A DNA stretch of 7,773 bases from Beijerinckiaceae bacterium (GTDB lineage Bacteria; Pseudomonadota; Alphaproteobacteria; Rhizobiales; Beijerinckiaceae). A program made the position numbers and the translations under genes. The notes beneath the pieces were generated by a model, which was not told where the DNA came from, did not search any database, and was given only the letters and a program-made list of their open reading frames with translations. Location: NCBI GenBank assembly GCA_947456315.1, contig CANGRU010000066.1, forward strand, positions 1-7,773. Direction: 5' to 3'. Below are positions 1 through 5,508 of the stretch, in pieces (within the stretch, counting starts at the first letter, position 1; every line of letters starts with the position of its first letter).

Positions 1-516
1 AGCATGGCGGAAAGTGTTCGCGAGATTGTGACATCGGAGGTGACTTTCTCCGCCATTGAAATCGCCACCAGCCAAATACTCTGGGCCAATACGATCAAGG
101 TTGTGGGTGGCGCCAATATTGGCTCCAGCATTGATGGCATTTCACGCATGGTCGGTGCTCAGGTCAGCGAAACGCTTTTCCCGCTTCGCATTGTCTCGGC
201 AGATGATCCCAATTCACTGACAATCAATCAGGGCGGCCAATCAGTCAGCACCGGCAAGCGCTTTGCCTTGATACAGCTGGGCGCTGAACTCAAGGATCCT
301 GACACAAAGGAATCTCTTGGCCGCAAGGAAACCGAGGTAGGCATCGTCGAGATCACACGCGTCGATCCCAATCTGTCCTATGCAAAATTAATCAGCGGCA
401 AAATCACCAAGGGCACATCCATGATTTTGCGCAATCCCGCTGCCGTGGCCGAGGCCGGAGCGGGGTCGGCCGCAACCACCCCCAACCCGGGCACGCGGTC
501 CAAAGCTTTCGATTAA
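1..516 (+). CDS. C-terminal part of a CsgG/FlgT-like outer-membrane assembly protein (5' end outside window)
   Basis: The reading frame is open from the first base, so the ATG at 4 is probably internal and the gene is cut by the window edge. The visible 170 residues begin with a beta-rich segment containing SEVTFSAIEIATSQILWANT, typical of a domain in which a substrate- or lipid-facing strand ends in a T/S-rich turn. Next comes an 'A..V...L.PLRIV' helix, then 'LTINQGG...STGKRFALIQLGAELKDPDTKESLG' and 'VGIVEITRVDPNLSYAKLISG'. This succession (N-x-G, then DP-T-x-E-x-LG, then a final valine-rich strand and a low-complexity Ala/Pro tail) recalls the C-terminal module found behind CsgG domains and in FlgT. 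By family knowledge such proteins are periplasmic or outer-membrane lipoproteins in secretion or envelope assembly. The N-terminal signal and CsgG domain are not visible, so the assignment is tentative. Confidence 0.5.
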   Translation, partial: SMAESVREIVTSEVTFSAIEIATSQILWANTIKVVGGANIGSSIDGISRMVGAQVSETLFPLRIVSADDPNSLTINQGGQSVSTGKRFALIQLGAELKDPDTKESLGRKETEVGIVEITRVDPNLSYAKLISGKITKGTSMILRNPAAVAEAGAGSAATTPNPGTRSKAFD

Positions 517-670
517 CTGATCAATGGACGGCTTCCCTCGGGGCATAGCCTCCCGCCACCCCGCCCCACGGGCGGATGAGGGGGCATGGCTTCCCTCCTA
601 CCCCGCGGGGCTGTAAAACCCTTTTCAAGGGAATCGAACGTCACAAACAAGATTCCACGCAGGAGGAACC
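517..670. other. Intergenic region upstream of the DoxX gene with imperfect repeats and a GC-rich hairpin
   Basis: This gap has no gene. It carries two imperfect direct copies of a C/G-rich unit: GGCTTCCCTC occurs exactly at 530-539 and 588-597, and GGGGCATAGCCTCCC (540-554) resembles GGGGCATGGCTTCCC (581-595). Between them lies a hairpin CCGCCC-CAC-GGGCGG (561-575), and CCCCGCGGGG is palindromic at 601-610. None is followed by a T run, so I do not call a terminator for the upstream gene. I see no convincing -35/-10 pair for the DoxX gene. Confidence 0.4.
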
Positions 671-673
671 ATG
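663..673 (+). promoter_or_regulatory. Strong Shine-Dalgarno and start of the DoxX gene
   Basis: AGGAGGAACC directly precedes the ATG at 671, giving a near-consensus ribosome binding site at good spacing and fixing the start codon. Confidence 0.8.
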
Positions 674-1132
674 AAATTCGACAAAGAACCCGCGCTCTTC
701 TTTCCAAAACTCGCGCGCTTCTATGATTTTGCTGTCCCGTTTTCCTGGGTCGTCGTGCGCTTTGGTGTGGGCTGGGTGCTCGCCGTCCATGGCTACGGCA
801 AAATCATGCGTGGCATGGAAGCCCAGACCAAACAGCTCAATGTCACCATCCCCTATCTGGCGGATTTCAATTTCCCGCTGTCCTTCTTCCTGACCTTCGT
901 CGAGGGTCTGGGGGGCGTCTGCATCATGCTTGGCTTGTTCACGCGCTTCTTTGCGGCCGCCAATGCCATTGAAATGGCGTTTCTGACCTTCGTTGTCTAT
1001 TGGGGCAATGGCTTTGGCTGGCTCAACAAGGGCTACGAATACACGCTCATGTGGGGCATTCTTTGCTTCGCCATTGCGCTGCGCGGCGGTGGCCCATGGT
1101 CAGCTGACAGATTGCTCGGCAAAGAGCTTTGA
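671..1132 (+). CDS. DoxX family membrane protein
   Basis: The 153-residue product has four hydrophobic segments at about residues 22-42, 68-90, 92-112 and 120-138, as expected for the four-helix DoxX/DoxD family of the inner membrane. Family-typical features are the HGYGKI stretch at the end of helix 1 (40-45), FVEGLGGVCIMLGLFTR in helix 2 (76-92) and the GYEYTLMW loop entering helix 4 (121-128). The family is linked to quinone or thiol redox chemistry and to oxidative-stress complexes in some bacteria, but the biochemical role of most members is unproven. The start is well supported: AGGAGG lies five bases before the ATG. Length is normal for the family. The gene stands alone on the plus strand and ends at a hairpin shared with the convergent gene. 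Confidence 0.9.
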   Translation: MKFDKEPALFFPKLARFYDFAVPFSWVVVRFGVGWVLAVHGYGKIMRGMEAQTKQLNVTIPYLADFNFPLSFFLTFVEGLGGVCIMLGLFTRFFAAANAIEMAFLTFVVYWGNGFGWLNKGYEYTLMWGILCFAIALRGGGPWSADRLLGKEL

Positions 1133-1141
1133 CAAATCAAT

Positions 1142-1173
1142 TAAGGACGAGAGGTATGACCCTCTCGTCCTTA
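1142..1173. terminator. Perfect 13-bp hairpin between convergent genes
   Basis: TAAGGACGAGAGG (1142-1154) and its exact reverse complement (1161-1173) enclose a six-base loop. The hairpin begins ten bases after the DoxX stop codon and lies three bases beyond the stop codon of the minus-strand cysteine-rich gene. The flanks are only moderately T-rich on either strand, so it is best read as a bidirectional terminator or 3' stabilising hairpin rather than a textbook intrinsic terminator. Confidence 0.6.
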
Positions 1174-1176
1174 GCC

Positions 1177-1482
1177 TTAACATTTAGGACCCGCATTAGA
1201 TTTCGGATAACATAGAATTTGATGCGGCTTGGCTGTCGCGCATTTGAACTTGCTCGTTTTTGCATTCAGCGCATCGATTTGCTGCAAAGAGTAAAAATGA
1301 AACTTGCTGCGATCATTCAAGATGGTGTTGCAGTTTTCGCCTGACTTTAAAGAATATGAGATTGACGACACGCCATCGCAGATCGCCTTGCTGCAATCGG
1401 CCAAGCTTAAATCTGCTGCGGGCGCGATAGAGCATGTCGCCGCAAAAATCAGCCCTGTGGTGCAATAAGATAAAAAACGCAT
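1177..1482 (-). CDS. Small secreted protein with six cysteines (hypothetical)
   Basis: I do not recognise the family. From the chosen start the product has 101 residues: a signal peptide (MRFLSYC, hydrophobic core to about residue 19, then a probable cut after IAPA at residue 22) and a mature part of about 79 residues with cysteines at 30, 35, 51, 81, 91 and 101. Six cysteines, one of them the last residue, suggest three disulphide bonds in the periplasm or outside the cell. The start at 1482 is preferred over the in-frame ATG at 1506 because AGGGG lies six bases upstream and the signal peptide then begins directly with Met-Arg. The leader can fold so as to cover this ribosome site (separate entry). 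Its partner and role are unknown. A secreted inhibitor, toxin-like peptide or binding module would all fit; sequence alone does not decide. Confidence 0.6.
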   Translation of the reverse strand: MRFLSYCTTGLIFAATCSIAPAADLSLADCSKAICDGVSSISYSLKSGENCNTILNDRSKFHFYSLQQIDALNAKTSKFKCATAKPHQILCYPKSNAGPKC

Positions 1483-1488
1483 GAGTTT

Positions 1489-1518
1489 CCCCTGAACTCT
1501 GACCATTCAGGTCAGGGG
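1489..1518 (-). promoter_or_regulatory. Leader with two mutually exclusive hairpins, one covering the ribosome site
   Basis: Read on the minus strand, CCCCTGA (complement of 1512-1518) can pair over seven bases with TCAGGGG (complement of 1489-1495), which contains the Shine-Dalgarno AGGGG of the six-cysteine protein gene. The same upstream bases can instead form CTGACC-TGAAT-GGTCAG (1499-1515), leaving the ribosome site free. That the pairing regulates translation is inference. Confidence 0.35.
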
Positions 1519-1625
1519 GCAAGCCTATGCGCCCGGCAAAACGCGAACCACCAACTCACAGATTGTGTTTAAGCCGGCCGCATGGAAACAGGTTGAGCAT
1601 ATCAAGGGGCAAGGGCGGGGCTTGG

Positions 1626-1760
1626 TTATTCCGCCGATTGGATGAGTGAGGCGGTCTGGATCGGAGCCTCTCGCTCCACATAGGCCTCGGCAGCCATCAA
1701 TGTTCCGAGGAAGAGTGCCAACCCGGCCAGAAGGCCAGCCATTTCAGACAGTCTTTTCAT
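1626..1760 (-). CDS. Small single-span or signal-peptide protein of 44 residues (hypothetical)
   Basis: The ATG at 1760 is preceded by GGAGGG six bases upstream, a strong ribosome site that supports translation; the longer frame from a TTG codon at 1817 has no such support. The peptide starts MKRLSEM, has one hydrophobic stretch at about residues 7-24 (GLLAGLALFLGTLMAA) and ends in a polar tail of about 20 residues beginning AYVEREAP. It may be an inner-membrane small protein with a periplasmic tail, or a secreted peptide cut near AEA (residue 26). No domain is recognisable. It is the only candidate between the cysteine-rich gene and the DUF1330 gene, on the same strand as both, but separated from each by more than 100 bases, so co-transcription is uncertain. 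Confidence 0.5.
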   Translation of the reverse strand: MKRLSEMAGLLAGLALFLGTLMAAEAYVEREAPIQTASLIQSAE

Positions 1761-1901
1761 CACAAACCCTCCGCTGAGAGGCGCCAGATTAACCGGAGCT
1801 TCTGAGGAAAGGCTCAAGCCGATCCCCGCAAACCCACGTCATCAGGTTAACCCTGCCCCTCTCTGCTGCAGTGCGGAAAGAATGTGATTGCTGCGCAAAT
1901 G

Positions 1902-1918
1902 ACCAGCAGTCTGCTGGT
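1902..1918. repeat. 17-bp dyad just after the DUF1330 stop codon
   Basis: ACCAGCAG-T-CTGCTGGT is a perfect palindrome around one base. In RNA it gives a seven-base-pair hairpin with a three-base loop, starting nine bases past the minus-strand stop codon. The following minus-strand bases (CATTTGCGC) are not a good U run, so it could be a weak terminator, a 3' end stabiliser, or a protein-binding site in front of the 44-residue gene. Confidence 0.45.
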
Positions 1919-1927
1919 GCTTTAGGC

Positions 1928-2215
1928 TCAAATACCCTCGACCAGCACGAATTCCCCTTCGGCAGCGCCCACGCGGTGCTGGCGGGCGGCCTGATATTCG
2001 GGGGAATAATAATAGGCATGCGCCTGTTCGTAGCTGTCGAACTCCATGACCACATTGCGCGTGCGCGCTGTGCCCTCAAGCGCCTCATGCTTGCCACCAC
2101 GCACCAGCGGGCGGGCACCGAATTTTTTCACAGCATCGGCCGTTGCCGCTGCGTAACGGGCATAGGCTTCGGGATCTTTCACATCGACGCGCACGATAAT
2201 ATAGCCCTTGGGCAT
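1928..2215 (-). CDS. DUF1330 family protein
   Basis: The 95-residue product has the DUF1330 signature: an N-terminal strand MPKGYIIVRVDVKDPEAYARY (1-21), a middle RGGKHEALEG turn (39-48), the strand RNVVMEFDSYEQAHAYYYSPEYQ (53-75) and a closing EGEFVLVEGI strand (86-95). This is a ferredoxin-like alpha-beta fold of the dimeric alpha-beta barrel class. Length is full for the family, which is cytosolic, and no signal peptide is present. The function of the family is not established; some relatives of this fold act on small aromatic or reactive compounds. The start is supported by AAGGAG six bases before the ATG. It appears monocistronic: the upstream hydrolase ends 258 bases away, and a palindrome lies 43 to 55 bases upstream of its start. 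Confidence 0.9.
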   Translation of the reverse strand: MPKGYIIVRVDVKDPEAYARYAAATADAVKKFGARPLVRGGKHEALEGTARTRNVVMEFDSYEQAHAYYYSPEYQAARQHRVGAAEGEFVLVEGI

Positions 2216-2257
2216 ATGGCTCTCCTTCAGCTTCTCAAAACCCAGACCTTGGCAGCC

Positions 2258-2270
2258 TGACGTTACGTCA
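2258..2270. promoter_or_regulatory. Palindrome TGACGT-T-ACGTCA upstream of the DUF1330 gene
   Basis: Perfect six-base arms flank one central base. It lies 43-55 bases before the DUF1330 start codon, in the leader/promoter zone of that gene and upstream of the candidate plus-strand RNA. A dimeric repressor or activator site would look like this. The regulator is unknown and no -35/-10 pair could be placed with confidence around it. Confidence 0.35.
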
Positions 2271-2350
2271 CCATCGCAACTGCAAGCTCTGCATGCAAGC
2301 GAGACCCTGCGAAAGTCGATGACGAATTTGCAACAGCGCGTAGCAAACAG

Positions 2351-2470
2351 AACCCCAACTCATTTTGCTGCTTGTCTTGCAGCCCGAAAAGATTCACCTT
2401 GAGCCTGCGCCCTTGGCGCGTTTCCTCCCCGACTTTGGCCGCCAGGCGTCTCGCCGGCGGCTTCTTTTTT
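2351..2470 (+). ncRNA. Candidate small regulatory RNA ending in an intrinsic terminator
   Basis: Three local hairpins follow one another on the plus strand: GCTGC-N7-GCAGC (2367-2383), GCGCC-CTT-GGCGC (2407-2419), and a 10-bp stem with one bulged A (2438-2461) followed by TTCTTTTTT. Between the second hairpin and the terminator is an unpaired stretch with TTTCCTCCCC (2421-2430), complementary to Shine-Dalgarno sequences, as seen in several alphaproteobacterial trans-acting small RNAs. No plus-strand protein gene precedes this terminator within 1.2 kb. The 5' end is not defined by the sequence: a weak promoter (ATGACG at 2319-2324, 16 bases, TAGCAA at 2341-2346) would start it near 2352, giving about 120 nucleotides. 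No known RNA family was recognised. Confidence 0.4.
2438..2470 (+). terminator. Intrinsic terminator reading on the plus strand
   Basis: GCCGCC(A)GGCG-TCT-CGCCGGCGGC forms a 10-bp GC-rich stem with one bulged A and a three-base loop, followed directly by TTCTTTTTT (2462-2470). On the minus strand the same hairpin follows the hydrolase stop codon but is preceded, not followed, by the A/T run, so it is a proper intrinsic terminator only for plus-strand transcription. Confidence 0.65.
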
Positions 2471-2473
2471 GTC

Positions 2474-3169
2474 TTACCGGAAGCCGGCCACGGCAGCGAC
2501 CATGCGCGCTTCGATCTCGTTGAAACCGTGATAGGCAAAAGCCTCGCAAGGGTCGCCCTCGCTTTCACCACCATCCAGCCATGTGACACGCGCCTTGCCA
2601 CCCGCCCATTTCAAAAATGGTTCGACACCGACAGGCAAAGTCACACGACATCCATCCCAGCGATGGTGGACGATCAAAGTCGGCGGCAGTTTATCAGGCG
2701 TGCCCAAAACGCTGATGACATTCAACGAACGCTGTCCTGATTCAGGGGACAACATGCCCGAGGTCAGAACAAGCTTGTCGGGTCGCGCGCCCTTGGCAAT
2801 GCCTTGCGCTGCGCGCAACGTGCCCCGGCTTGTTCCAGCCACAATCACAGGGCGTTTAACGCCTGCCATATGATCAACAGCAGCGCGCAGATCCGTATCC
2901 GCATCAATGATCAAGACAATGAAATTGCGTTTCACAAAATCATCGGCTGTGCGCACGAGTGAATTGCCCTTCATGCGCCCCAGATGACCATCTGATGTGA
3001 CATTGATCACACCATCACCGCCCCGCATCAGAATGAGGCTGGCCGTCGGTGCTTTGGGCCTCATCAGCAAAACACGCGAGCCGCCAATCTCGACAGCCTG
3101 TCCCTGCTGGGCAAGCACAGGTGTCGAGATGAACACAACAAAAGAAAAAACGGATAAAAGTCGCAACAT
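2474..3169 (-). CDS. Exported alpha/beta hydrolase
   Basis: The 231-residue product has a signal peptide (MLRLLSVFSFVVFISTPVLA, cut after residue 20) and the order of an alpha/beta-hydrolase: a first strand with LILMRGGDG (45-53) likely forming the oxyanion hole, the nucleophile elbow AGTSRGT with Ser114, Asp172 in HHRWDGC, and His214 in AYHGFNEIE. This gives a plausible Ser-Asp-His triad. Cys174 and Cys208 sit next to the acid and the base and could form a disulphide in the periplasm. The substrate is not predictable; esterase or peptidase activity would fit. It begins 41 bases after the receptor stop codon on the same strand with no terminator between, so co-transcription is likely. The ribosome site is weak (AGAG nine bases upstream) and the short spacer is very AT-rich. 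Confidence 0.8.
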   Translation of the reverse strand: MLRLLSVFSFVVFISTPVLAQQGQAVEIGGSRVLLMRPKAPTASLILMRGGDGVINVTSDGHLGRMKGNSLVRTADDFVKRNFIVLIIDADTDLRAAVDHMAGVKRPVIVAGTSRGTLRAAQGIAKGARPDKLVLTSGMLSPESGQRSLNVISVLGTPDKLPPTLIVHHRWDGCRVTLPVGVEPFLKWAGGKARVTWLDGGESEGDPCEAFAYHGFNEIEARMVAAVAGFR

Positions 3170-3210
3170 GGAAAAACTCTATTTTAAATTTATATAAAAA
3201 AGTTGAACCG

Positions 3211-4242
3211 TTATTTGCCTCGCGCAATACGCCGTAACTCGTCCAGAATGTCAGGCGCAACCGCATAGGCATCCGTCAGAATGCGTTCAATCTGCGGGCC
3301 GTCAATGGCTTGAATGTCGGCATCTTCACGCTTGGCGTCCGCCAGAAAATCCGCGTCTTTGACCATCGTCACAAAAGCTTTTTCCAGAATTGCCACGCGA
3401 TCCTTGGGGACTTTGGGACCCAGAACATAGGGGTTGCCGATTTCCTGTTCGACAAAAGCTGTCTCCAGCAAATGCCGTGCACGCTCATCGCGGGCGAGCT
3501 CCAGGGCGCTGGGTGCATCCGCATAATCAGGGTCACGGCGCAAACCGAATTGCACCACCACGCGCCCCTGCCCCGCCGCCATCCAGCCATTCACTTTCGA
3601 TTTCACCGGCGCTGTGGCGCCACCTGCAATATGGCCATCAACTTCGGCGCGCTCGACGGCCAGCAAACCGGCTGTTGATCCCTCATAGCCTTCCACCGGC
3701 TTGAGCTGCGTACCAAAAGTTGCGTTCAGCAGACGCGCATAAACCGAATTGGCCGATGTGATGGCCTGCGAGCTGACACTCACGGGACGCGATTTCAAAT
3801 CCTGCACATTGGTGATGCCGGACTTCGCATTGACCACCAGAATACCTGTGTCGCGTTTGAGCGACCCGAGCCAATGGAATTTTTCCGGATCAAACTGAAC
3901 ACCATGATCATGCAGACCATAGAGCTTGGTCATCGAAATGGTGCGCGGCAGCCCGCCGATATAAGTGCCGTCCTGTGGCGCCAGATTGTAAATGTAATTG
4001 GCAGCCTTGATGCCTTCCGCACCCGGCATATTCTGGACAATCACACCCGGCTCGCCGGGGATGTGGCGTGCAATATGGCGCGAAAGCAGGCGTGCCAATT
4101 GATCATAGCCGCCACCGGGCGCCGAGGAACAAATGACGACAAGCTTTTTACCACGATAAAAATCTTCCGCCTGCGCTGGTGTTGTCCCTGCAACACCAAC
4201 CATGGCCAGTGCAGGCACGATGAGACGCCATGATGCGACCAT
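3211..4242 (-). CDS. Bug/TctC-type tripartite tricarboxylate transporter substrate-binding protein (first copy)
   Basis: The 343-residue product begins with a signal peptide cut near AQA (residues 23-25) and is a periplasmic receptor of the Bug/TctC family. Seen motifs are KLVVICSSAPGGGYDQLAR (33-51), with the PGGGYD loop that holds the ligand carboxylate, VIVQNMPGAEG (67-77), YNLAPQDGTYIGG (85-97), and the closing FVTMVKDADFLADAKRE (290-306). By family knowledge it captures a small carboxylate and hands it to TctA/TctB, or acts as a sensor; the membrane partners are absent here, which is common for Bug proteins. The start is supported by GGGGAGG five to eleven bases upstream. It lies between the bicupin gene, 69 bases upstream, and the hydrolase, and is a paralogue of the receptor at 5769-6791, though clearly diverged. 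The ligand is unknown. Confidence 0.9.
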   Translation of the reverse strand: MVASWRLIVPALAMVGVAGTTPAQAEDFYRGKKLVVICSSAPGGGYDQLARLLSRHIARHIPGEPGVIVQNMPGAEGIKAANYIYNLAPQDGTYIGGLPRTISMTKLYGLHDHGVQFDPEKFHWLGSLKRDTGILVVNAKSGITNVQDLKSRPVSVSSQAITSANSVYARLLNATFGTQLKPVEGYEGSTAGLLAVERAEVDGHIAGGATAPVKSKVNGWMAAGQGRVVVQFGLRRDPDYADAPSALELARDERARHLLETAFVEQEIGNPYVLGPKVPKDRVAILEKAFVTMVKDADFLADAKREDADIQAIDGPQIERILTDAYAVAPDILDELRRIARGK

Positions 4243-4250
4243 GCTCTCCT

Positions 4251-4280
4251 CCCCTTTTTTATTTTTTTATAAAAAAGGGG
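4251..4280. promoter_or_regulatory. 12-bp inverted repeat overlapping the receptor's ribosome site
   Basis: CCCCTTTTTTAT (4251-4262) and ATAAAAAAGGGG (4269-4280) are exact inverted copies around six T. In the minus-strand transcript the second arm contains the first G bases of the Shine-Dalgarno GGGGAGGAG before the receptor start at 4242. The other arm is also the 3' strand of the terminator stem described separately, so only one of the two hairpins can form at a time. Confidence 0.5.
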
Positions 4281-4300
4281 CCCGCAGATGCGAGCCCCTT
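4269..4300 (-). terminator. Intrinsic terminator after the bicupin gene
   Basis: On the minus strand AAGGGGCTCGC and GCGGGCCCCTT pair over 11 bases (one T-G pair) around ATCT (4275-4300) and are followed by TTTTTAT. It begins 11 bases after the bicupin stop codon. It separates the bicupin from the receptor gene in the same direction, so read-through probably sets the level of the downstream genes. Confidence 0.75.
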
Positions 4301-4311
4301 CTCGATTTGTC

Positions 4312-5508
4312 TTAAACAGCCGGTCCGATGGATTGCGGTGTGTAGATCGGGCCGGTGATCTTGCTCATGTCGAGCGCACGCAGCTTTGGCTCATCGAAAA
4401 TATCGGCCATGTCCGATTTGAAGCCGGTCTTGTCGATGGCATCCAGCCATTTGCGATGGATACGCGGATCCTGATCTTCATATTCGACTTGGCGTCCACC
4501 CTGCTGGATCGACAGCGAGCCGAAGCCTTCAGCCGAGCGCTTGCGCAGCGAGATGAAGGGATAGCGGCGCGAGCCCATGGAGCAGGCGACATAACGCGCC
4601 GTATCCGCACAGGTGTTGAAATGCTGGTGGAACATCCAGAAGGGCGGCACATACATAATGCCGTGACGCCACGGGATTTCCGTGAACTTGTCATCACCTT
4701 CATACCACAGAAGCGAATAGCCTTCGCCCGACACCGCATGCACATGCGTGCCGGCAGCATGGCGATGGGCCTTCTTGTAGCGGCCGATCGGAATTTCGGA
4801 CGTGTGCGAATGCATGGTGGAGTCAGCCAGAACGAATGACACGTTCTTGGAGCCCTTGCCGCGCTCGCCCAGATCATAAAGCTTGAAGGCCGTCAGATCG
4901 GGACCGAAATTCGTCTCCCACAGATTGAGCTTAGCCTTGCCATCGCCACGCACGACTTCAAGATGTTCGCCTTCACCCTGAAACTGGTTGGCGACACCCG
5001 CACGCTCGGGAAATTTGCACGGGTTGTTAAAGACGAAATCTTCATTGTGGTAGAGGTTGAGCGTCAATGGCGCGTCATGGGTGACGGAAATGCGCGCACT
5101 CTCTTTGCCCGACGAATTGAAGATCTGATATTCGCAATTGAGCGGAATGGCGAAGAGCGCCTTCGGACCCCATTCGAATGTGTGCTTGTCGCCAGAGGGC
5201 AACCACACGGTGGTTGAACCAAAGCCCGATTGCACCATGAAGAACGCTTCATAGAGATGCTTCACGGGGCGTGTCTTCTTGCCCGGCAGCACTTCAACCA
5301 GATAATTGGCCATGAAATCGCCGCGGCCATGGGCGTGATTGAAACAGCCCTTGGCGTCATACCAATCCCAGGTCTTGGTCTCGACGGCGAGCAGATCGAA
5401 ACCGAAATCCTCATGCACGGGGATATTCTGCTTCTTCACCCAATCGAGATAGGGCTCGACCAGATAGCGGCCATCCAGCTGTTCTTGTGGGGTTGGTGTG
5501 TCACTCAT
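4312..5508 (-). CDS. Bicupin protein with gentisate-dioxygenase-like metal site
   Basis: The 398-residue cytosolic product carries two cupin barrels. The N-terminal one (about 83-150: HLYEAFFMVQSGFGSTTVWL, then GPKALFAIPLNCEYQIFN) lacks the H-x-H ligand pair and is probably structural. The C-terminal one (about 245-310) has AHRHAAGTHVHAVSGEGYSL with His248 and His250, and PPFWMFHQHFNT with His294 (or His296). This matches the gentisate 1,2-dioxygenase pattern, in which iron is held by three His and the usual cupin Glu is missing. A ring-cleaving dioxygenase or related metal enzyme is therefore likely, but the substrate and even oxygenase activity are inference. The position is unusual, since gentisate enzymes generally bear the metal in the N-terminal cupin. 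The start is ATG at 5508 with a modest AAGG eight bases upstream. It heads a minus-strand cluster and is divergent from the second receptor. Confidence 0.8.
   Translation of the reverse strand: MSDTPTPQEQLDGRYLVEPYLDWVKKQNIPVHEDFGFDLLAVETKTWDWYDAKGCFNHAHGRGDFMANYLVEVLPGKKTRPVKHLYEAFFMVQSGFGSTTVWLPSGDKHTFEWGPKALFAIPLNCEYQIFNSSGKESARISVTHDAPLTLNLYHNEDFVFNNPCKFPERAGVANQFQGEGEHLEVVRGDGKAKLNLWETNFGPDLTAFKLYDLGERGKGSKNVSFVLADSTMHSHTSEIPIGRYKKAHRHAAGTHVHAVSGEGYSLLWYEGDDKFTEIPWRHGIMYVPPFWMFHQHFNTCADTARYVACSMGSRRYPFISLRKRSAEGFGSLSIQQGGRQVEYEDQDPRIHRKWLDAIDKTGFKSDMADIFDEPKLRALDMSKITGPIYTPQSIGPAV

Noticed and set aside
1871..2260. Plus-strand frame of 129 codons opposite the DUF1330 gene
   Set aside because: It is antisense to a clear DUF1330 protein, has no ribosome site and no domain.
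2294..2310. Similarity between TGCAAGCGAGACCCTGC and a stretch near 7673 (TGCAAGAGCGAGACCCCGC)
   Set aside because: The match is short and gapped and the flanks do not agree, so it is probably chance.
2208..2402. Plus-strand 64-codon frame as the source of the terminator at 2438
   Set aside because: It starts inside the DUF1330 coding sequence, has no ribosome site and no domain; a noncoding RNA explains the terminator better.
2263..2601. Minus-strand frame extending from inside the hydrolase gene into the gap, Lys/Arg-rich
   Set aside because: It is out of frame with the alpha/beta hydrolase, whose catalytic residues are in the other frame, and crosses a strong hairpin; it is a shadow.
4288..4839. 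Plus-strand open frame of 183 codons opposite the bicupin gene
   Set aside because: It overlaps the terminator hairpin, is fully antisense to a convincing cupin gene, and has no ribosome site.
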